A DNA stretch of 64,000 nucleotides from Achromobacter sp. AONIH1 (GCF_002902905.1 NZ_CP026124.1:4588001-4652000), one strand, 5' to 3'. Shown: positions 44,254 through 54,074, counted from the stretch's first letter. Numbers and translations are program-made. The notes: generated from the letters alone by a model not told the origin.

Positions 44254-45639
44254 ATGACCCGCTCCTCCCTCGTTTCCCCGGATGACATCCGCACCCGTTT
44301 TTCGCGCGCCATGTCCGACATGTACCGCCAGGAAGTGCCGCAGTACGGCACCCTGCTGGATCTGGTCGCCGACATCAACGCCGACGTGCTGGCCGGATCG
44401 CCTGAACTGCGCGACAGCCTGGCGCGCTCGGCCAGCCTGGAGCGGCTGAACCTGGAGCGCCACGGCGCCATCCGCCTGGGCACGGCCGCCGAACTGGCGA
44501 CCATGCGGCGCGTGTTCGCGGTCATGGGCATGGAGCCCGTCGGCTACTACGACCTGTCGGTCGCCGGCATCCCGGTCCATTCCACCGCCTTCCGCCCCGT
44601 GGGCGACGCGGCGCTGGCGGCCAATCCCTTCCGTGTGTTCACCTCGCTGCTGCGCCTGGATCTGCTCGAAGACCAGGCGCTGGCCGCGCAGGCGCGCGAG
44701 ATCCTGCAACGGCGCAACATCTTCACGGCGCGCGCGCTGGCGCTGACCGAGCAGTTCGAACGGGGCGGCGGCCTGGACAGCGCCCAGGCGGACGAATTCG
44801 TCGAACAGGTGCGCGAGACCTTCCGCTGGCACAGCGAGGCCACCGTCACGGCCGAGACCTACCAGGCCCTGCACGACGCCCATCGCCTGATCGCCGACGT
44901 GGTCTGTTTCGCCGGCCCGCACATCAACCACCTGACCCCGCGCACGCTGGACATCGACGCGCTGCAGGCCGCCATGCCGGGCCGCGGCATCCCAGCCAAG
45001 GAAGTGGTCGAAGGCCCGCCACGCCGCAAGCACCCCATCCTGCTGCGCCAGACCAGCTTCAAGGCGCTGGAGGAACCGGTCCGCTTCCTGGGCGCGGACA
45101 CCGCCGGCACCCATACCGCCCGCTTCGGCGAAGTCGAGCAGCGCGGCATCGCGCTCACCCGCAAGGGCCGCCAGCGCTATGACGCGCTGCTTGCCCGCGC
45201 CCGCGAACAGGCGCCCGGCCAGCGCTACGAAGACCGGCTGACCGAGGTCTTCACCGAATTCCCCGACGATCTGGACACGCTGCGCGCCGAAGGCCTGGCC
45301 TTCTTCCGCTACGCGCTGACCGACGACGGCCTGCGCCACGCCGACCCGTCGGCCGCCGACCTGGATATCGATGCGCTGCTGGCCCGCGGCCTGGTGCAAG
45401 CCAATCCGATCACCTACGAGGACTTCCTGCCCGTGAGCGCGGCCGGCATCTTCCGCTCGAACCTGGGCAGCGCAGAGCAGCGCAACTACTCGGCCAACGA
45501 AGCGCGCGCGGCCTTCGAACGCGACCTGGGCTGCGCCGTGCACGACGAGATCGCGCTGTACGAAGCCGCCCAGGCCGAATCGCTGGCGCGCGTCCGCGCC
45601 CTGCTGGGCCAGGCCGAAGACGCCGCCCTGCCCGCTTGA
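44254..45639 (+). CDS. hglS: 2-oxoadipate dioxygenase/decarboxylase (DUF1338, HglS-like)
   Basis: 461-residue iron-dependent enzyme of the DUF1338/HglS family, which converts 2-oxoadipate to D-2-hydroxyglutarate in lysine catabolism (established in Pseudomonas putida). With the start at 44254 the metal residue falls at His70 in LERHGAIRLG, with Arg74 after it, matching the P. putida numbering as I recall it; HINHLTPRTLDID and FGEVEQRG carry the other expected ligands. Length (461 vs about 464) supports this start although no clear ribosome site precedes it. An aminotransferase gene follows after 29 bp. Confidence 0.9.
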   Translation: MTRSSLVSPDDIRTRFSRAMSDMYRQEVPQYGTLLDLVADINADVLAGSPELRDSLARSASLERLNLERHGAIRLGTAAELATMRRVFAVMGMEPVGYYDLSVAGIPVHSTAFRPVGDAALAANPFRVFTSLLRLDLLEDQALAAQAREILQRRNIFTARALALTEQFERGGGLDSAQADEFVEQVRETFRWHSEATVTAETYQALHDAHRLIADVVCFAGPHINHLTPRTLDIDALQAAMPGRGIPAKEVVEGPPRRKHPILLRQTSFKALEEPVRFLGADTAGTHTARFGEVEQRGIALTRKGRQRYDALLARAREQAPGQRYEDRLTEVFTEFPDDLDTLRAEGLAFFRYALTDDGLRHADPSAADLDIDALLARGLVQANPITYEDFLPVSAAGIFRSNLGSAEQRNYSANEARAAFERDLGCAVHDEIALYEAAQAESLARVRALLGQAEDAALPA

Positions 45640-45668
45640 ACGTCCGCGCCCCGCGCAACGAGCCGACC

Positions 45669-46883
45669 ATGAGCCACTCTCCCTACGCCGCCGCCTTCGC
45701 CGAACCGGCCGGTTCGCCCATCCGCGAACTGTTTCCCTACCTGAGCCGTCCCGGCATGATTTCCTTCGCCGGCGGCTATCCCTCGCCGACGCTGCTGGAT
45801 GGCGCCGGCATCGAACAGGCCGCGCAACGGGTCTTCGCCCAGGGCGCCGGCATCCTGCAGTACGGCGCGACCGAGGGCGCCCCGGCGCTGCGCGAGGCGC
45901 TGGCGCGGCTCTGCGGCGCGCGCGGCATCGAGGCGAAGCCCGAGGACATCCTGGTGACCACGGGCTCGCAACAGGCTTTCGACCTGCTGGTGCGCGTGTT
46001 CGTGGAACCCGGCGACGTGGTCTACGTGGAATCGCCTTCCTATCCGGCGACGCTGCAGGCGCTGCGCCTGGCCGGCGCGCGCATCGAGCAGGTGCCGGTG
46101 GACGCCCAGGGCATGCGGATCGATGCGCTGGAAACGCTGCTGGCGAACGCGCCGGCCGATGCCTTGCCCAAGCTCATCTACACCGTCCCGACCTACTCCA
46201 ACCCCTGCGGCACGCTGTTGTCCCAGGAACGGCGCGCGCAGCTGGCGAGCCTGGCGGCGCGGCACGGCGTGGTCGTGGTCGAGGACGATCCCTACGGCGA
46301 ACTGCGCTTCTCGTCCACGGCGGTCGAGCCGATCCACGCGCTGGGCGCGAGGCTGCCGTCGGCCAATCCGGTGATTTACCTGTCCAGCCTGTCCAAGACG
46401 CTGGCGCCGGCGCTGCGCGTCGGCTGGATGGTGGCGCCGGCCGAAGTCATCCGCCGCTGCGCCATCGCCAAGCAGACCACCGATCTGTGCACCTCGCCAA
46501 TCGCGCAGCTGATCGCCGCGGAGTACCTGAACGCCGGCCGCTATCCGGACACGGTGGAACGCGCCCGGCGCGAGTACGGCGCCCGTATGCAGGCCATGGT
46601 CGACATGCTGCAGGCCGAACTCGGCGGCCGCATCCTGGCCAATCCGCCGGAAGGCGGCATGTTCATCTGGGCCGAGGCGCAGGACGACCTGGCGCCCGGC
46701 GCGCTGTTCCAGGCCTGCGTGGAACAGCGCGTGCTGTTCGTGCCCGGCGCGGCCTTCTATGCGGCCAATCCCAAGGCCGGCACCATGCGGCTGTCGTATG
46801 CCGCGCCCGACGTGGACCAGATCCGCGAAGGCGTGCGCAGGCTGGCCGCCGCGTACAACAGCGCGCTCGGCGCCGGCAAGTAG
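45669..46883 (+). CDS. PLP-dependent aminotransferase, probable 2-aminoadipate aminotransferase
   Basis: 404-residue fold-type I aminotransferase of the LysN/MocR-like subgroup without a DNA-binding domain. The PLP lysine is Lys243 in SSLSKTLAPALRVGW; TVPTYSNPCGTLL and VVEDDPYGELRF carry cofactor contacts. The start at 45669 gives the usual length. Being coupled to hglS, it is inferred to make 2-oxoadipate from 2-aminoadipate. Broad aromatic or branched-chain activity is the alternative. Confidence 0.9.
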   Translation: MSHSPYAAAFAEPAGSPIRELFPYLSRPGMISFAGGYPSPTLLDGAGIEQAAQRVFAQGAGILQYGATEGAPALREALARLCGARGIEAKPEDILVTTGSQQAFDLLVRVFVEPGDVVYVESPSYPATLQALRLAGARIEQVPVDAQGMRIDALETLLANAPADALPKLIYTVPTYSNPCGTLLSQERRAQLASLAARHGVVVVEDDPYGELRFSSTAVEPIHALGARLPSANPVIYLSSLSKTLAPALRVGWMVAPAEVIRRCAIAKQTTDLCTSPIAQLIAAEYLNAGRYPDTVERARREYGARMQAMVDMLQAELGGRILANPPEGGMFIWAEAQDDLAPGALFQACVEQRVLFVPGAAFYAANPKAGTMRLSYAAPDVDQIREGVRRLAAAYNSALGAGK

Positions 46884-46929
46884 TCGCGAGGGCAAGCGGG
46901 GCCGCCATTGCGGCCCCGGCTCAACCCCT

Positions 46930-48360
46930 TCAGGCAGTTTCCTCGACCTGCAGCGCCTCGCGCGCCTGCGCCAGCTTGGCGGCGGCATCGCGCAACGCCG
47001 TGCGCAGGCCTTCCTCGATCACGGGGTGGTAGAACGGCATCTCCAGCATCCGCGCCACAGTCAGCTCCTGCTGCACGGCCCACGCCAGCAGGTGGCCGAT
47101 GTGCTCGGCGCCGGGACCGACCATCTCGGCGCCCAGGAAACGGCCGGTCGCGATGTCGGCGTACACGTGCAGCATGCCCCGGTTCTTCAGCATCACCCGC
47201 GAGCGGCCCTGGTCGCCGAAATCCACCTGGCCGGTGACGAAGGTGCCCGGCACCAGCCGCGCGTGGCCCTGTCCGGCCAGCGCGATCTGCGGATCCGAGA
47301 ACACCACCGCCAGCGGCGCGCGCCGCAGACCGGGGCGCACATCGGGATAGCGCGCGGCGTTCTCGCCGGCGATGCGCCCCTCGTCGGCGGCCTCGTGCAG
47401 CAGCGGCGCGTCGGCGTTGGCGTCGCCGGCGATGAAGATGGGCGCATCGCCAGCCTGCATGGTCTCGCGGTCGAACAGCGGCACGCCCTGCCTGTTCAAT
47501 GCCAGCGAGGTGTGCTCCAGGCCCAGCCCGTCCACGTTGGGGCGGCGGCCGGTGGCGACCAGCGCATAGTCAAAGCGCTCGGTGCGCTCGCTGTTGTCCA
47601 GCGCCACGTAGCGCACCTCGACCTCATCGCCGACGCGCCTGGTTTCCAGCACGCGGGCGTCCGGATCCAGGTAGAACTCGCGCTGGAAGATCTTGCGGGC
47701 GCTCTGGCGCACCAGCGGGTCGCTGATGCCGCCCAGGCTGCCGCTGACGCCGAACACCCGCACCTCGACGCCCAGGCGCGCCAGCGCCTGACCCAGCTCC
47801 AGTCCGATCACGCCAGGGCCGAACACGGCCACGCGGCGCGGCAGATCGTCCCAGGCGAACACATCGTCGTTCACGACAAGCCGGTCGCCCAAGTCGCGCA
47901 GCGGCGGCGGCACCGACGGCCGCGAGCCGGTGGCGATCACCACCCGCGAAGCCTGGATCTCGGCATGCTCATCCACGCGCAGCACGGTGTCCGACACGAA
48001 GCGCGCCTGGCCACGGATCTTGTCCTCGGCGGGAATGTTCTCCACGCCGTCCAGCACGAAGCCGACGAAGCGGTCGCGCTCGCGCTTGACGCGATCCATG
48101 ACCGCCTTGCCATCGACGCTGACCTCGCCTTCCACGCGCACGCCGAACGCATCGGTATGCATCGCGGCATGCGCGGCCTCGGCGGCGGCGATCAGCAGCT
48201 TGGACGGCATGCAGCCCACGCGCGCGCAGGTCGTGCCATAGGGGCCGCCCTCGATCAGCAAGGCGCGCTTGCCGGCGGCGCGGGCTGCGCGATAAGCGGC
48301 CAGGCCGGCGGTGCCGGCGCCGATGACGGCGACGTCAGTGTGCAAAGTCTTCATATCCAT
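46930..48360 (-). CDS. Flavin disulfide reductase (dihydrolipoyl dehydrogenase-like)
   Basis: 476-residue class I pyridine-nucleotide disulfide oxidoreductase. FAD loop VIGAGTAGLAAYRAA; redox motif GTTCARVGCMPSK (Cys45/Cys50) instead of the classical CLNVGC; NAD loop VFGPGVIGLELGQAL; second FAD site IFIAGDANADAPLLHEA; active-site His-Glu region FYHPVIEEGLR. The relaxed motif marks a side branch often labelled dihydrolipoyl dehydrogenase without proof. No 2-oxoacid dehydrogenase genes adjoin. Either Met1 (48360) or Met3 (48354) may start it. Its end is convergent with the aminotransferase gene. Confidence 0.85.
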   Translation of the reverse strand: MDMKTLHTDVAVIGAGTAGLAAYRAARAAGKRALLIEGGPYGTTCARVGCMPSKLLIAAAEAAHAAMHTDAFGVRVEGEVSVDGKAVMDRVKRERDRFVGFVLDGVENIPAEDKIRGQARFVSDTVLRVDEHAEIQASRVVIATGSRPSVPPPLRDLGDRLVVNDDVFAWDDLPRRVAVFGPGVIGLELGQALARLGVEVRVFGVSGSLGGISDPLVRQSARKIFQREFYLDPDARVLETRRVGDEVEVRYVALDNSERTERFDYALVATGRRPNVDGLGLEHTSLALNRQGVPLFDRETMQAGDAPIFIAGDANADAPLLHEAADEGRIAGENAARYPDVRPGLRRAPLAVVFSDPQIALAGQGHARLVPGTFVTGQVDFGDQGRSRVMLKNRGMLHVYADIATGRFLGAEMVGPGAEHIGHLLAWAVQQELTVARMLEMPFYHPVIEEGLRTALRDAAAKLAQAREALQVEETA

Positions 48361-48533
48361 GTGCTCCCGATATGGCGTGGTTGTGCGGTGTCTTGCCTAG
48401 GGCGAATTCGCCTTGCTGCGCGGGCTCGAGACGCGACCGTCCCCGCGGCGCCCGGACGGGGCCGCGCAGGAACGCGCGCAGCGGGGGGAATTCGGCGCGC
48501 GGGCTCCACCACACAAGGCGCGGAGCCGCGCAG

Positions 48534-48560
48534 CATGCCGGGCCGCCCGGGCCCGGCATG
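48534..48560 (-). terminator. GC hairpin after the peroxiredoxin gene
   Basis: Eleven-bp perfect stem (48534-48544 with 48550-48560), 11 bp past the stop, without a T run. Possible weak or Rho-assisted terminator. Confidence 0.35.
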
Positions 48561-48571
48561 CCTGATGCCTG

Positions 48572-49300
48572 TCAGGCGAAGTGCGCCTTCAGGTCGTCCA
48601 GGCCGCCGATCAGCGAGCCGTTGATGAACACCTGCGGCGCGGTGCCCTTGCCCGAGACGGCGCCGATGACGCGGCCGCGGACCTTGTTCTCCAGCGGGAT
48701 CTCGATCGGATCGAAACCCTTGTCCTGCAGCAGCGCCTTGGCTTCCACGCAGAACGGGCAGCCCGGCTTGGAGAACACGACCACCTGGTCGGGCTTCTTG
48801 GCCTTGGGCGCGAAGTACGCCAGCATGGTGTCGGCGTCCGACACTTCAAAGGGATCGCCTTCCTTTTCCGGCTCGATGAACATCTTCTGCACCACGCCGT
48901 CCTTGACCAGCATGGAATAGCGCCAGCTGCGCTTGCCGAAACCCAGGTCGCTCTTGTCGACCAGCATGCCCATGCCTTCGGTGAAGGCGCCGTTGCCGTC
49001 GGGCAGCAGCGTGATGTTGGCCGATTCCTGGTCCTTGGCCCATTCGTTCATCACGAAGGTGTCATTCACCGACACGCACACGATGCTGTCCACGCCTTCC
49101 TTGAAGAACGCGGGCGCCAGTTCGTTGTAGCGCGGCAGGTGGGTCGACGAGCAGGTCGGCGTGAAAGCGCCGGGAAGCGAAAAGACCACGACCGTCTTGT
49201 TCTTGAAGATGTCGTCGGACGTGAGCTTTTTCCAGGTGTTGCCCTCGCGGACGGGGAACGTGACGTTGGGAACACGTTGGCCTTCACGGTTTTGCAGCAT
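48572..49300 (-). CDS. Peroxiredoxin-glutaredoxin fusion (Prx5 type)
   Basis: 242-residue antioxidant enzyme reducing peroxides with glutathione. The N-terminal peroxiredoxin-5 domain (1-160) has peroxidatic Cys50 in [15 protein letters not shown]; the C-terminal glutaredoxin domain (about 172-242) has CPFC (Cys181/Cys184) and [15 protein letters not shown]. The hybrid supplies its own reducing domain, as in Haemophilus and Neisseria relatives. AAGGAGAG precedes the ATG. The AT-rich upstream region has a symmetric candidate operator. Confidence 0.95.
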   Translation of the reverse strand: MLQNREGQRVPNVTFPVREGNTWKKLTSDDIFKNKTVVVFSLPGAFTPTCSSTHLPRYNELAPAFFKEGVDSIVCVSVNDTFVMNEWAKDQESANITLLPDGNGAFTEGMGMLVDKSDLGFGKRSWRYSMLVKDGVVQKMFIEPEKEGDPFEVSDADTMLAYFAPKAKKPDQVVVFSKPGCPFCVEAKALLQDKGFDPIEIPLENKVRGRVIGAVSGKGTAPQVFINGSLIGGLDDLKAHFA

Positions 49301-49362
49301 TCAATCTCTCCTTGGGGTAGCGGGGTTCTGTTCAACCACCATGGAAAGAATGATAAATCGCC

Positions 49363-49405
49363 ACTATCGATATATCAAATTTAATTGTTTTAATTGATCG
49401 ATAGT
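49363..49405. promoter_or_regulatory. AT-rich inverted repeat upstream of peroxiredoxin-glutaredoxin gene
   Basis: ACTATCGAT (49363-49371) and ATCGATAGT (49397-49405) form a perfect dyad around a 25-bp AT-rich spacer. Each arm contains an ATAG followed outward by seven bases and a CTAT-like tetramer (CAAT, TTAT), reminiscent of OxyR half-sites, but the overall spacing is not the OxyR consensus. Confidence 0.4.
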
Positions 49406-49425
49406 TTTAAGCAATAAGAAAATAG

Positions 49426-49461
49426 AAAACGCCTGATGAATTCTATGAAATCCATCAGGCG
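49426..49461 (-). terminator. Terminator of copZ
   Basis: Nine-bp stem CGCCTGATG (49430-49438) with CATCAGGCG (49453-49461), followed on the minus strand by TTTTC and a T-rich stretch, 33 bp past the copZ stop. Confidence 0.75.
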
Positions 49462-49493
49462 CGCGCCAGGGCCAAGGCCGCCTGGCGGGACGC

Positions 49494-49694
49494 TCAGACG
49501 CGTGCCGGCTCGTAGCCCGCGTCACGAATGGCGGCCTCGACCTTGTCCGCCTGGTCCGTGCCGGTCACCGTCACGCGGTGCGTCGCCAGGTCCGTGACCA
49601 CCGCCGAGCCGGGCACGGCGGCCGTGACGGCGCCGGTGATGGTCTTGACGCAGTGGCCGCAGGTCATGTCGGGGACTTGGAACTCGATGCTCAT
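49494..49694 (-). CDS. copZ: Copper chaperone (HMA domain)
   Basis: 66-residue heavy-metal-associated protein that carries Cu(I) to the exporter. The metal motif is MTCGHC (Cys12, Cys15), with the usual C-terminal GYEPARV. It is the whole HMA domain and nothing more. Divergent from copA, with its own CueR-type promoter. Confidence 0.93.
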   Translation of the reverse strand: MSIEFQVPDMTCGHCVKTITGAVTAAVPGSAVVTDLATHRVTVTGTDQADKVEAAIRDAGYEPARV

Positions 49695-49748
49695 GGATGC
49701 TCTCCGAAAGATTCAGGGACGGCCTGGAATGATCCCAGGCATGGCAGC

Positions 49749-49779
49749 ACTGTAAACCTTCCCATCATGGAAAGGTCAA
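49749..49779 (-). promoter_or_regulatory. CueR-type promoter/operator for copZ
   Basis: On the minus strand TTGACC (plus 49774-49779) and TACAGT (plus 49749-49754) are 19 bp apart, the stretched spacing of MerR-family promoters. Between them lies ACCTTCC-N7-GAAAGGT (49756-49776), a classical CueR dyad. Confidence 0.85.
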
Positions 49780-49793
49780 GCGTAGAATCAGGC

Positions 49794-49824
49794 TTGACCT
49801 TCCAACAATGGGAAGGATGAAACT
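49794..49824 (+). promoter_or_regulatory. CueR-type promoter/operator for copA
   Basis: TTGACC (49794-49799), 19-bp spacer, GAAACT (49819-49824), with ACCTTCC-N7-GGAAGGA (49797-49817) as the dyad. A start near 49831 excludes the GTG at 49825 as the copA initiator. Confidence 0.82.
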
Positions 49825-49854
49825 GTGGGCTTCCCGGATAGAAAGAGACCCGCC

Positions 49855-52137
49855 ATGAACATCGCCATCCCCGCCTCTTCCAGCGAGCTTGAGCTCGCCA
49901 TCGAGGGCATGACCTGCGCGTCCTGCGTCAAGCGCGTCGAGAAGGCCCTGACCCGCGTGCCGGGCGTGGCCCAGGCCCAGGTGAATCTGGCCACCGAGCG
50001 CGCGCGGGTCGCCTTCGACCCGACCGCCGCCGACGCCCAGGCGCTGGTGGACGCCGTCGGCAAGATCGGCTACGAGGCCCGCCCCATCGCCGCCGAGGAC
50101 GATCACGCCGAACGCCAGGCCGAGGCCCGCGACGCCGAGGCCCGCCGCCTGAAGCAGGCCTTCGGCATCTCGCTGGCCCTGACCCTGCCCGTCTTCGTGC
50201 TGGAGATGGGCTCGCACCTGATTCCCGCCATGCACCACTGGGTGCTGGCCAATATCGGCCGGCAGAACAGCTGGCTGCTGCAATTCGCGCTGACCACGCT
50301 GGTGCTGGCCTGGCCGGGCCGGCACTTCTTCAGCAAGGGCTTCATGGCCCTGTGGCGGCGCGCGCCCGAGATGAACTCGCTGGTGGCGCTGGGCGCCGGC
50401 GCCGCCTGGAGCTATTCCGTGGTGGCCACCTTCGCGCCGCAGTGGCTGCCCGAGGCGGCCCGCAACGTCTATTTCGAGGCGGCCGCCGTCATCGTCACGC
50501 TGATTCTGCTGGGCCGCATGCTGGAGGCGCGCGCCAAGGGCCGCACCGGCGCGGCCATCCAGCGTCTGATCGGCCTGCAGCCGCGCACCGCCCGCGTCAT
50601 GCGCGACGGCCAACCCATGGACCTGCCCATCGAGCAGGTGCGCAAGGGCGAGATCGTGCTGGTGCGTCCGGGCGAGAAGATCCCGCTGGACGGCGAGATC
50701 ATCGAAGGCCATTCCTATGTGGACGAATCCATGCTCACGGGCGAGCCCGTGCCGGTCGAGAAGACGTCCGGCATGCAGGCCACCGGCGGCACGCTGAACA
50801 CGTCCGGCAGTTTCACGCTGCGCGTGACCCATACCGGGGCGGACACCATGCTGGCGCGCATCATCCGCATGGTCGAGGCCGCGCAAGGCGCGCGCCTGCC
50901 CATCCAGGCGCTGGTGGACCGCGTCACCGGCTGGTTCGTGCCGGCCGTGATGGGCGTGGCCCTGCTCACCTTCCTGCTCTGGCTGTTCCTCGGCCCCGCG
51001 CCAGCCTTGTCGCACGCGCTGGTCAATGCCGTGGCCGTGCTGATCATCGCCTGCCCTTGCGCCATGGGCCTGGCCACGCCGACCTCCATCATGGTGGGCA
51101 CCGGCCGCGCCGCGGAAATGGGCGTGCTGTTCCGCCAGGGCGACGCGCTGCAGACGCTGCGCGACGTGCAGGTCGTGGCGTTCGACAAGACCGGCACGCT
51201 GACGCTGGGCAAGCCCACGCTGACCGGCCTGGACGCCGCGCCCGGCCATGACGCCGAGCAAGTCCTGCTGTGGGTCGCGTCGGTGCAGGCCCGCTCCGAG
51301 CACCCCATCGCCGTCGCCATCGTCGCGGCCGCCGCCGAGCGCAAGCTGGCGCTGCTGCCCGCCGAGGGTTTCGCCGCCATCACCGGCGCGGGGGTGGAAG
51401 CCGTGGTCGGCGGCCGCAAGGTGCTGGCCGGCGCCGCCCGCCTGATGGCCGAGCGCGGCGTGGACGTCGGCGTCTTCGGTGAACGCGCTGCCGAATGGGG
51501 CAACCAGGGCAAGACGCCGATCTTCGTTGCCGTGGACGGCCGCGCCGCCGCCATGATGGCCGTGACCGACCCGGTCAAGCCCTCGGCCGTGGCCGCCATC
51601 GCCGCGCTGCACGCGCAGGGCCTGAAGACCGCCATGATCACCGGCGACAACCGCCACACCGCGCAGGCCGTGGCGCGCGAGCTGGGCATCGACGAGGTGC
51701 GCGCCGAAGTCTTGCCCGACGGCAAGGTGGCCGCCATCACCGCGCTGCGCGAGGGCGGCCGCAAGGTGGCCTTCGTCGGCGACGGCATCAACGACGCGCC
51801 GGCGCTGGCCGCCGCCGACACCGGCATCGCCATCGGCACGGGCACCGACGTGGCGATCGAGGCCGCGTCCGTGGTGCTGATGGCCGAGGATCTGAACGGC
51901 GTGCCCAACGCCATCGCGCTCAGCCGCGCCACGCTGGCCAACATCCGCCAGAACCTGTTCTGGGCCTTCGCCTACAACGCCGCGCTGATCCCATTGGCCG
52001 CCGGCGCGCTGTATCCGGCCTTCGGCCTGTCGCTGTCGCCGATCTTCGCCGCCGGCGCCATGGCGCTGTCCAGCGTCTTCGTGCTGGGCAACGCTCTGCG
52101 CCTGAAGACCTTCCGCCCGCAGGCCGCGCGGGCCTGA
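49855..52137 (+). CDS. copA: Copper-exporting P1B-type ATPase
   Basis: 760-residue inner-membrane Cu(I) exporter. One N-terminal HMA domain (GMTCASC, Cys21/Cys24), eight membrane helices with CPC at 400-402, phosphorylation motif DKTGT (444-448), TGEP in the actuator domain, SEHP in the nucleotide domain and [10 protein letters not shown] in the hinge. The ATG at 49855 has AAAGAGA upstream and lies 24 nt after the inferred transcription start. The next gene, cueR, follows 32 bp later. Confidence 0.96.
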   Translation: MNIAIPASSSELELAIEGMTCASCVKRVEKALTRVPGVAQAQVNLATERARVAFDPTAADAQALVDAVGKIGYEARPIAAEDDHAERQAEARDAEARRLKQAFGISLALTLPVFVLEMGSHLIPAMHHWVLANIGRQNSWLLQFALTTLVLAWPGRHFFSKGFMALWRRAPEMNSLVALGAGAAWSYSVVATFAPQWLPEAARNVYFEAAAVIVTLILLGRMLEARAKGRTGAAIQRLIGLQPRTARVMRDGQPMDLPIEQVRKGEIVLVRPGEKIPLDGEIIEGHSYVDESMLTGEPVPVEKTSGMQATGGTLNTSGSFTLRVTHTGADTMLARIIRMVEAAQGARLPIQALVDRVTGWFVPAVMGVALLTFLLWLFLGPAPALSHALVNAVAVLIIACPCAMGLATPTSIMVGTGRAAEMGVLFRQGDALQTLRDVQVVAFDKTGTLTLGKPTLTGLDAAPGHDAEQVLLWVASVQARSEHPIAVAIVAAAAERKLALLPAEGFAAITGAGVEAVVGGRKVLAGAARLMAERGVDVGVFGERAAEWGNQGKTPIFVAVDGRAAAMMAVTDPVKPSAVAAIAALHAQGLKTAMITGDNRHTAQAVARELGIDEVRAEVLPDGKVAAITALREGGRKVAFVGDGINDAPALAAADTGIAIGTGTDVAIEAASVVLMAEDLNGVPNAIALSRATLANIRQNLFWAFAYNAALIPLAAGALYPAFGLSLSPIFAAGAMALSSVFVLGNALRLKTFRPQAARA

Positions 52138-52169
52138 GCCCTGCGCCGGACCACACAGGAGCCCACGTG

Positions 52170-52559
52170 ATGAACATCGGACAAGCCGCCCAGGCCACGG
52201 GCATTTCCGCCAAGATGATCCGCTACTACGAAAGCATCGGATTGATCGGCCCGGCGCTGCGCACCGAGTCGGGATACCGCGTCTACGGCGACCACGAGCT
52301 GCACACGCTGCGTTTCGTGCGCCGCGCGCGCGACCTGGGATTCTCGGTCGAGCAGATGAACGAGCTGCTGGCGCTGTGGCGCGACCGCAGCCGCGCTAGC
52401 GCCGACGTCAAGCGCATCGCGCTGGAGCATGTGCAGGAACTGGAGCGCAAGGCCGAAGCCCTGCGCGACATGGCCGCCACGCTCAAGCACCTGGCGCAGA
52501 ACTGCCATGGCGACGGGCGACCCGACTGCCCGATCCTGGAAGGCCTGCAAGGGGAATAG
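52170..52559 (+). CDS. cueR: Cu(I)-responsive MerR-family regulator
   Basis: 129-residue activator. N-terminal winged HTH (NIGQAAQATGISAKMIRYYESIGLI), dimer helix, and a metal loop with Cys112 and Cys120, the same numbers as E. coli CueR, marking a monovalent-metal sensor. AGGAG lies upstream; GTG at 52167 is an alternative start. In an operon with copA, so it is autoregulated through the two operators at 49756-49817. Confidence 0.95.
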   Translation: MNIGQAAQATGISAKMIRYYESIGLIGPALRTESGYRVYGDHELHTLRFVRRARDLGFSVEQMNELLALWRDRSRASADVKRIALEHVQELERKAEALRDMAATLKHLAQNCHGDGRPDCPILEGLQGE

Positions 52560-52572
52560 ATCCCCCTGCGTC

Positions 52573-53976
52573 TCAGGCGGCGACGGGGGGGTGCTCAGCG
52601 GCCAGGCGGGCCGCCTCGGCTTTTTCGCGCGCGCGCTGCTGCGCCTCGCGCACGCCCTCGGCGTCCAACGATTCGAACACGGCGATGGATTCGACGTGAC
52701 CGGTGTGCGGGAACATGTTGATCACGCCTGCGCTCTTCAGGACGTAGCCGCCCTCGTGCACCATGATGGCGGCATCGCGCGCCAGCGTGGCCGGATTACA
52801 GGACACGTAGACGATGCGACGCGGACGTTCTTCGGCCGCCAGCAGCGACAGCGCCTGCGCCACGGCCTGCGCGCCTTCGCGCGGCGGGTCGATCAGCATG
52901 CGGTCGAAATAGCCCAGGCCGCGCAGCCATTCCACATCCACTTCGAACAGGTTCAGCGTGGCGAAGCTGGTGCTTGCCGCCAGCCCGTGACGCGCGGCGG
53001 CCTCGAAGGCGCGGTCGGTCAGCATCTTGCTGCCTTCCACGCCCACCGCCTCGCGGCCCTGGGTCGCCAGCGGCAGCGTGAAATTGCCCAGACCGCAGAA
53101 CAGGTCGGCGACGCGGTCGGTGGGCTGCACTTCCAGCAGGGTCAGCGCGCGCGACACCATCGAACGGTTGATCGCGTGGTTGACCTGCGTGAAATCGGTG
53201 GGACGGTACGGCATGCGCAGGCCGAATTCCGGCATGGTGTAGGCCAGCGCGTCGGCATCGGCCGGCTCCAGCGCGTGCACGGTGTCCGGCCCCTTGGGCT
53301 GCAGCCACCATTGCACCTGATGCCTGGCCGCGAACGCGCGCAGGATGGCGATATCGCCGTCGGTCAGCGGCAGCAGATGACGCAGCACCAGCGCGGTCAC
53401 GCCCTCGCCCAGCGCGACCTCGATCTGCGGCATGCGATCGGGCGCGGACATCGAGGCGATCATGGCGCGCAAGGGCAGCAGCAGGTCGCTGACGTGGCGC
53501 GGCAGCACATGGCATTCGCGCATGTCGGCCACATAGCTGCTCTTGCGCTCATGGAAGCCCACCAGCACGCCGCCCTTCTTCGGCACCACCCGCACCGACA
53601 GGCGGGCGCGGTAGCGGTAGCCCCAGGTCGGGCCCTGCAGCGGCGGCAGCACGCGCGCGGGACGGAGCTTGCCGACGTGCCAGAAGGTGTCCTCCAGCGA
53701 ACGCTGCTTGATCGCCACCTGGGTGCTGGGCTCCAGGTGCTGCATGGCACAGCCGCCACAGACGCCAAAATGCGGGCAGCGCGGCACCACGCGCTGCGAG
53801 GACGGACGCAGGATCTCCTCGACGCGGGCGATTTCATAGGACGGCTTGCGGCGCACGGTGGTGGCCACCACGCGTTCGCCCGGCAGGGCGCCCTCCACGA
53901 ACACGACCTTGCCCTCGCGGCGGGCGATGCCGCGGGCTTCCAGGTCAAGGGATTCGATATTCAAAACGTCAGACAT
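52573..53976 (-). CDS. rlmD: 23S rRNA (uracil(1939)-C(5))-methyltransferase
   Basis: 467-residue SAM-dependent methyltransferase. N-terminal TRAM domain (1-60), iron-sulfur cysteines in [14 protein letters not shown] plus a later CHVL, SAM motif [14 protein letters not shown], and catalytic Cys in [12 protein letters not shown] Lys/Ala-rich tail extends the C-terminus. Convergent with cueR (13 bp). Confidence 0.94.
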   Translation of the reverse strand: MSDVLNIESLDLEARGIARREGKVVFVEGALPGERVVATTVRRKPSYEIARVEEILRPSSQRVVPRCPHFGVCGGCAMQHLEPSTQVAIKQRSLEDTFWHVGKLRPARVLPPLQGPTWGYRYRARLSVRVVPKKGGVLVGFHERKSSYVADMRECHVLPRHVSDLLLPLRAMIASMSAPDRMPQIEVALGEGVTALVLRHLLPLTDGDIAILRAFAARHQVQWWLQPKGPDTVHALEPADADALAYTMPEFGLRMPYRPTDFTQVNHAINRSMVSRALTLLEVQPTDRVADLFCGLGNFTLPLATQGREAVGVEGSKMLTDRAFEAAARHGLAASTSFATLNLFEVDVEWLRGLGYFDRMLIDPPREGAQAVAQALSLLAAEERPRRIVYVSCNPATLARDAAIMVHEGGYVLKSAGVINMFPHTGHVESIAVFESLDAEGVREAQQRAREKAEAARLAAEHPPVAA

Positions 53977-54074
53977 CTTGCGCGGTCCAGGATTACATGC
54001 AACCGCGCATTGTAAAGCGAGCGGCGGGAGCGCCGCAGCCGCCCCCGCGCGGGACCGCCGTCGGCCCGCGTCCG

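Noticed and set aside
49363..49436. A canonical OxyR site
   Set aside because: The ATAG/CTAT-like tetramers do not follow the four-element, seven-base spacing; kept only as a candidate dyad.
49825..49854. GTG at 49825 as copA start
   Set aside because: It would coincide with the CueR promoter -10 region, upstream of the inferred transcription start.
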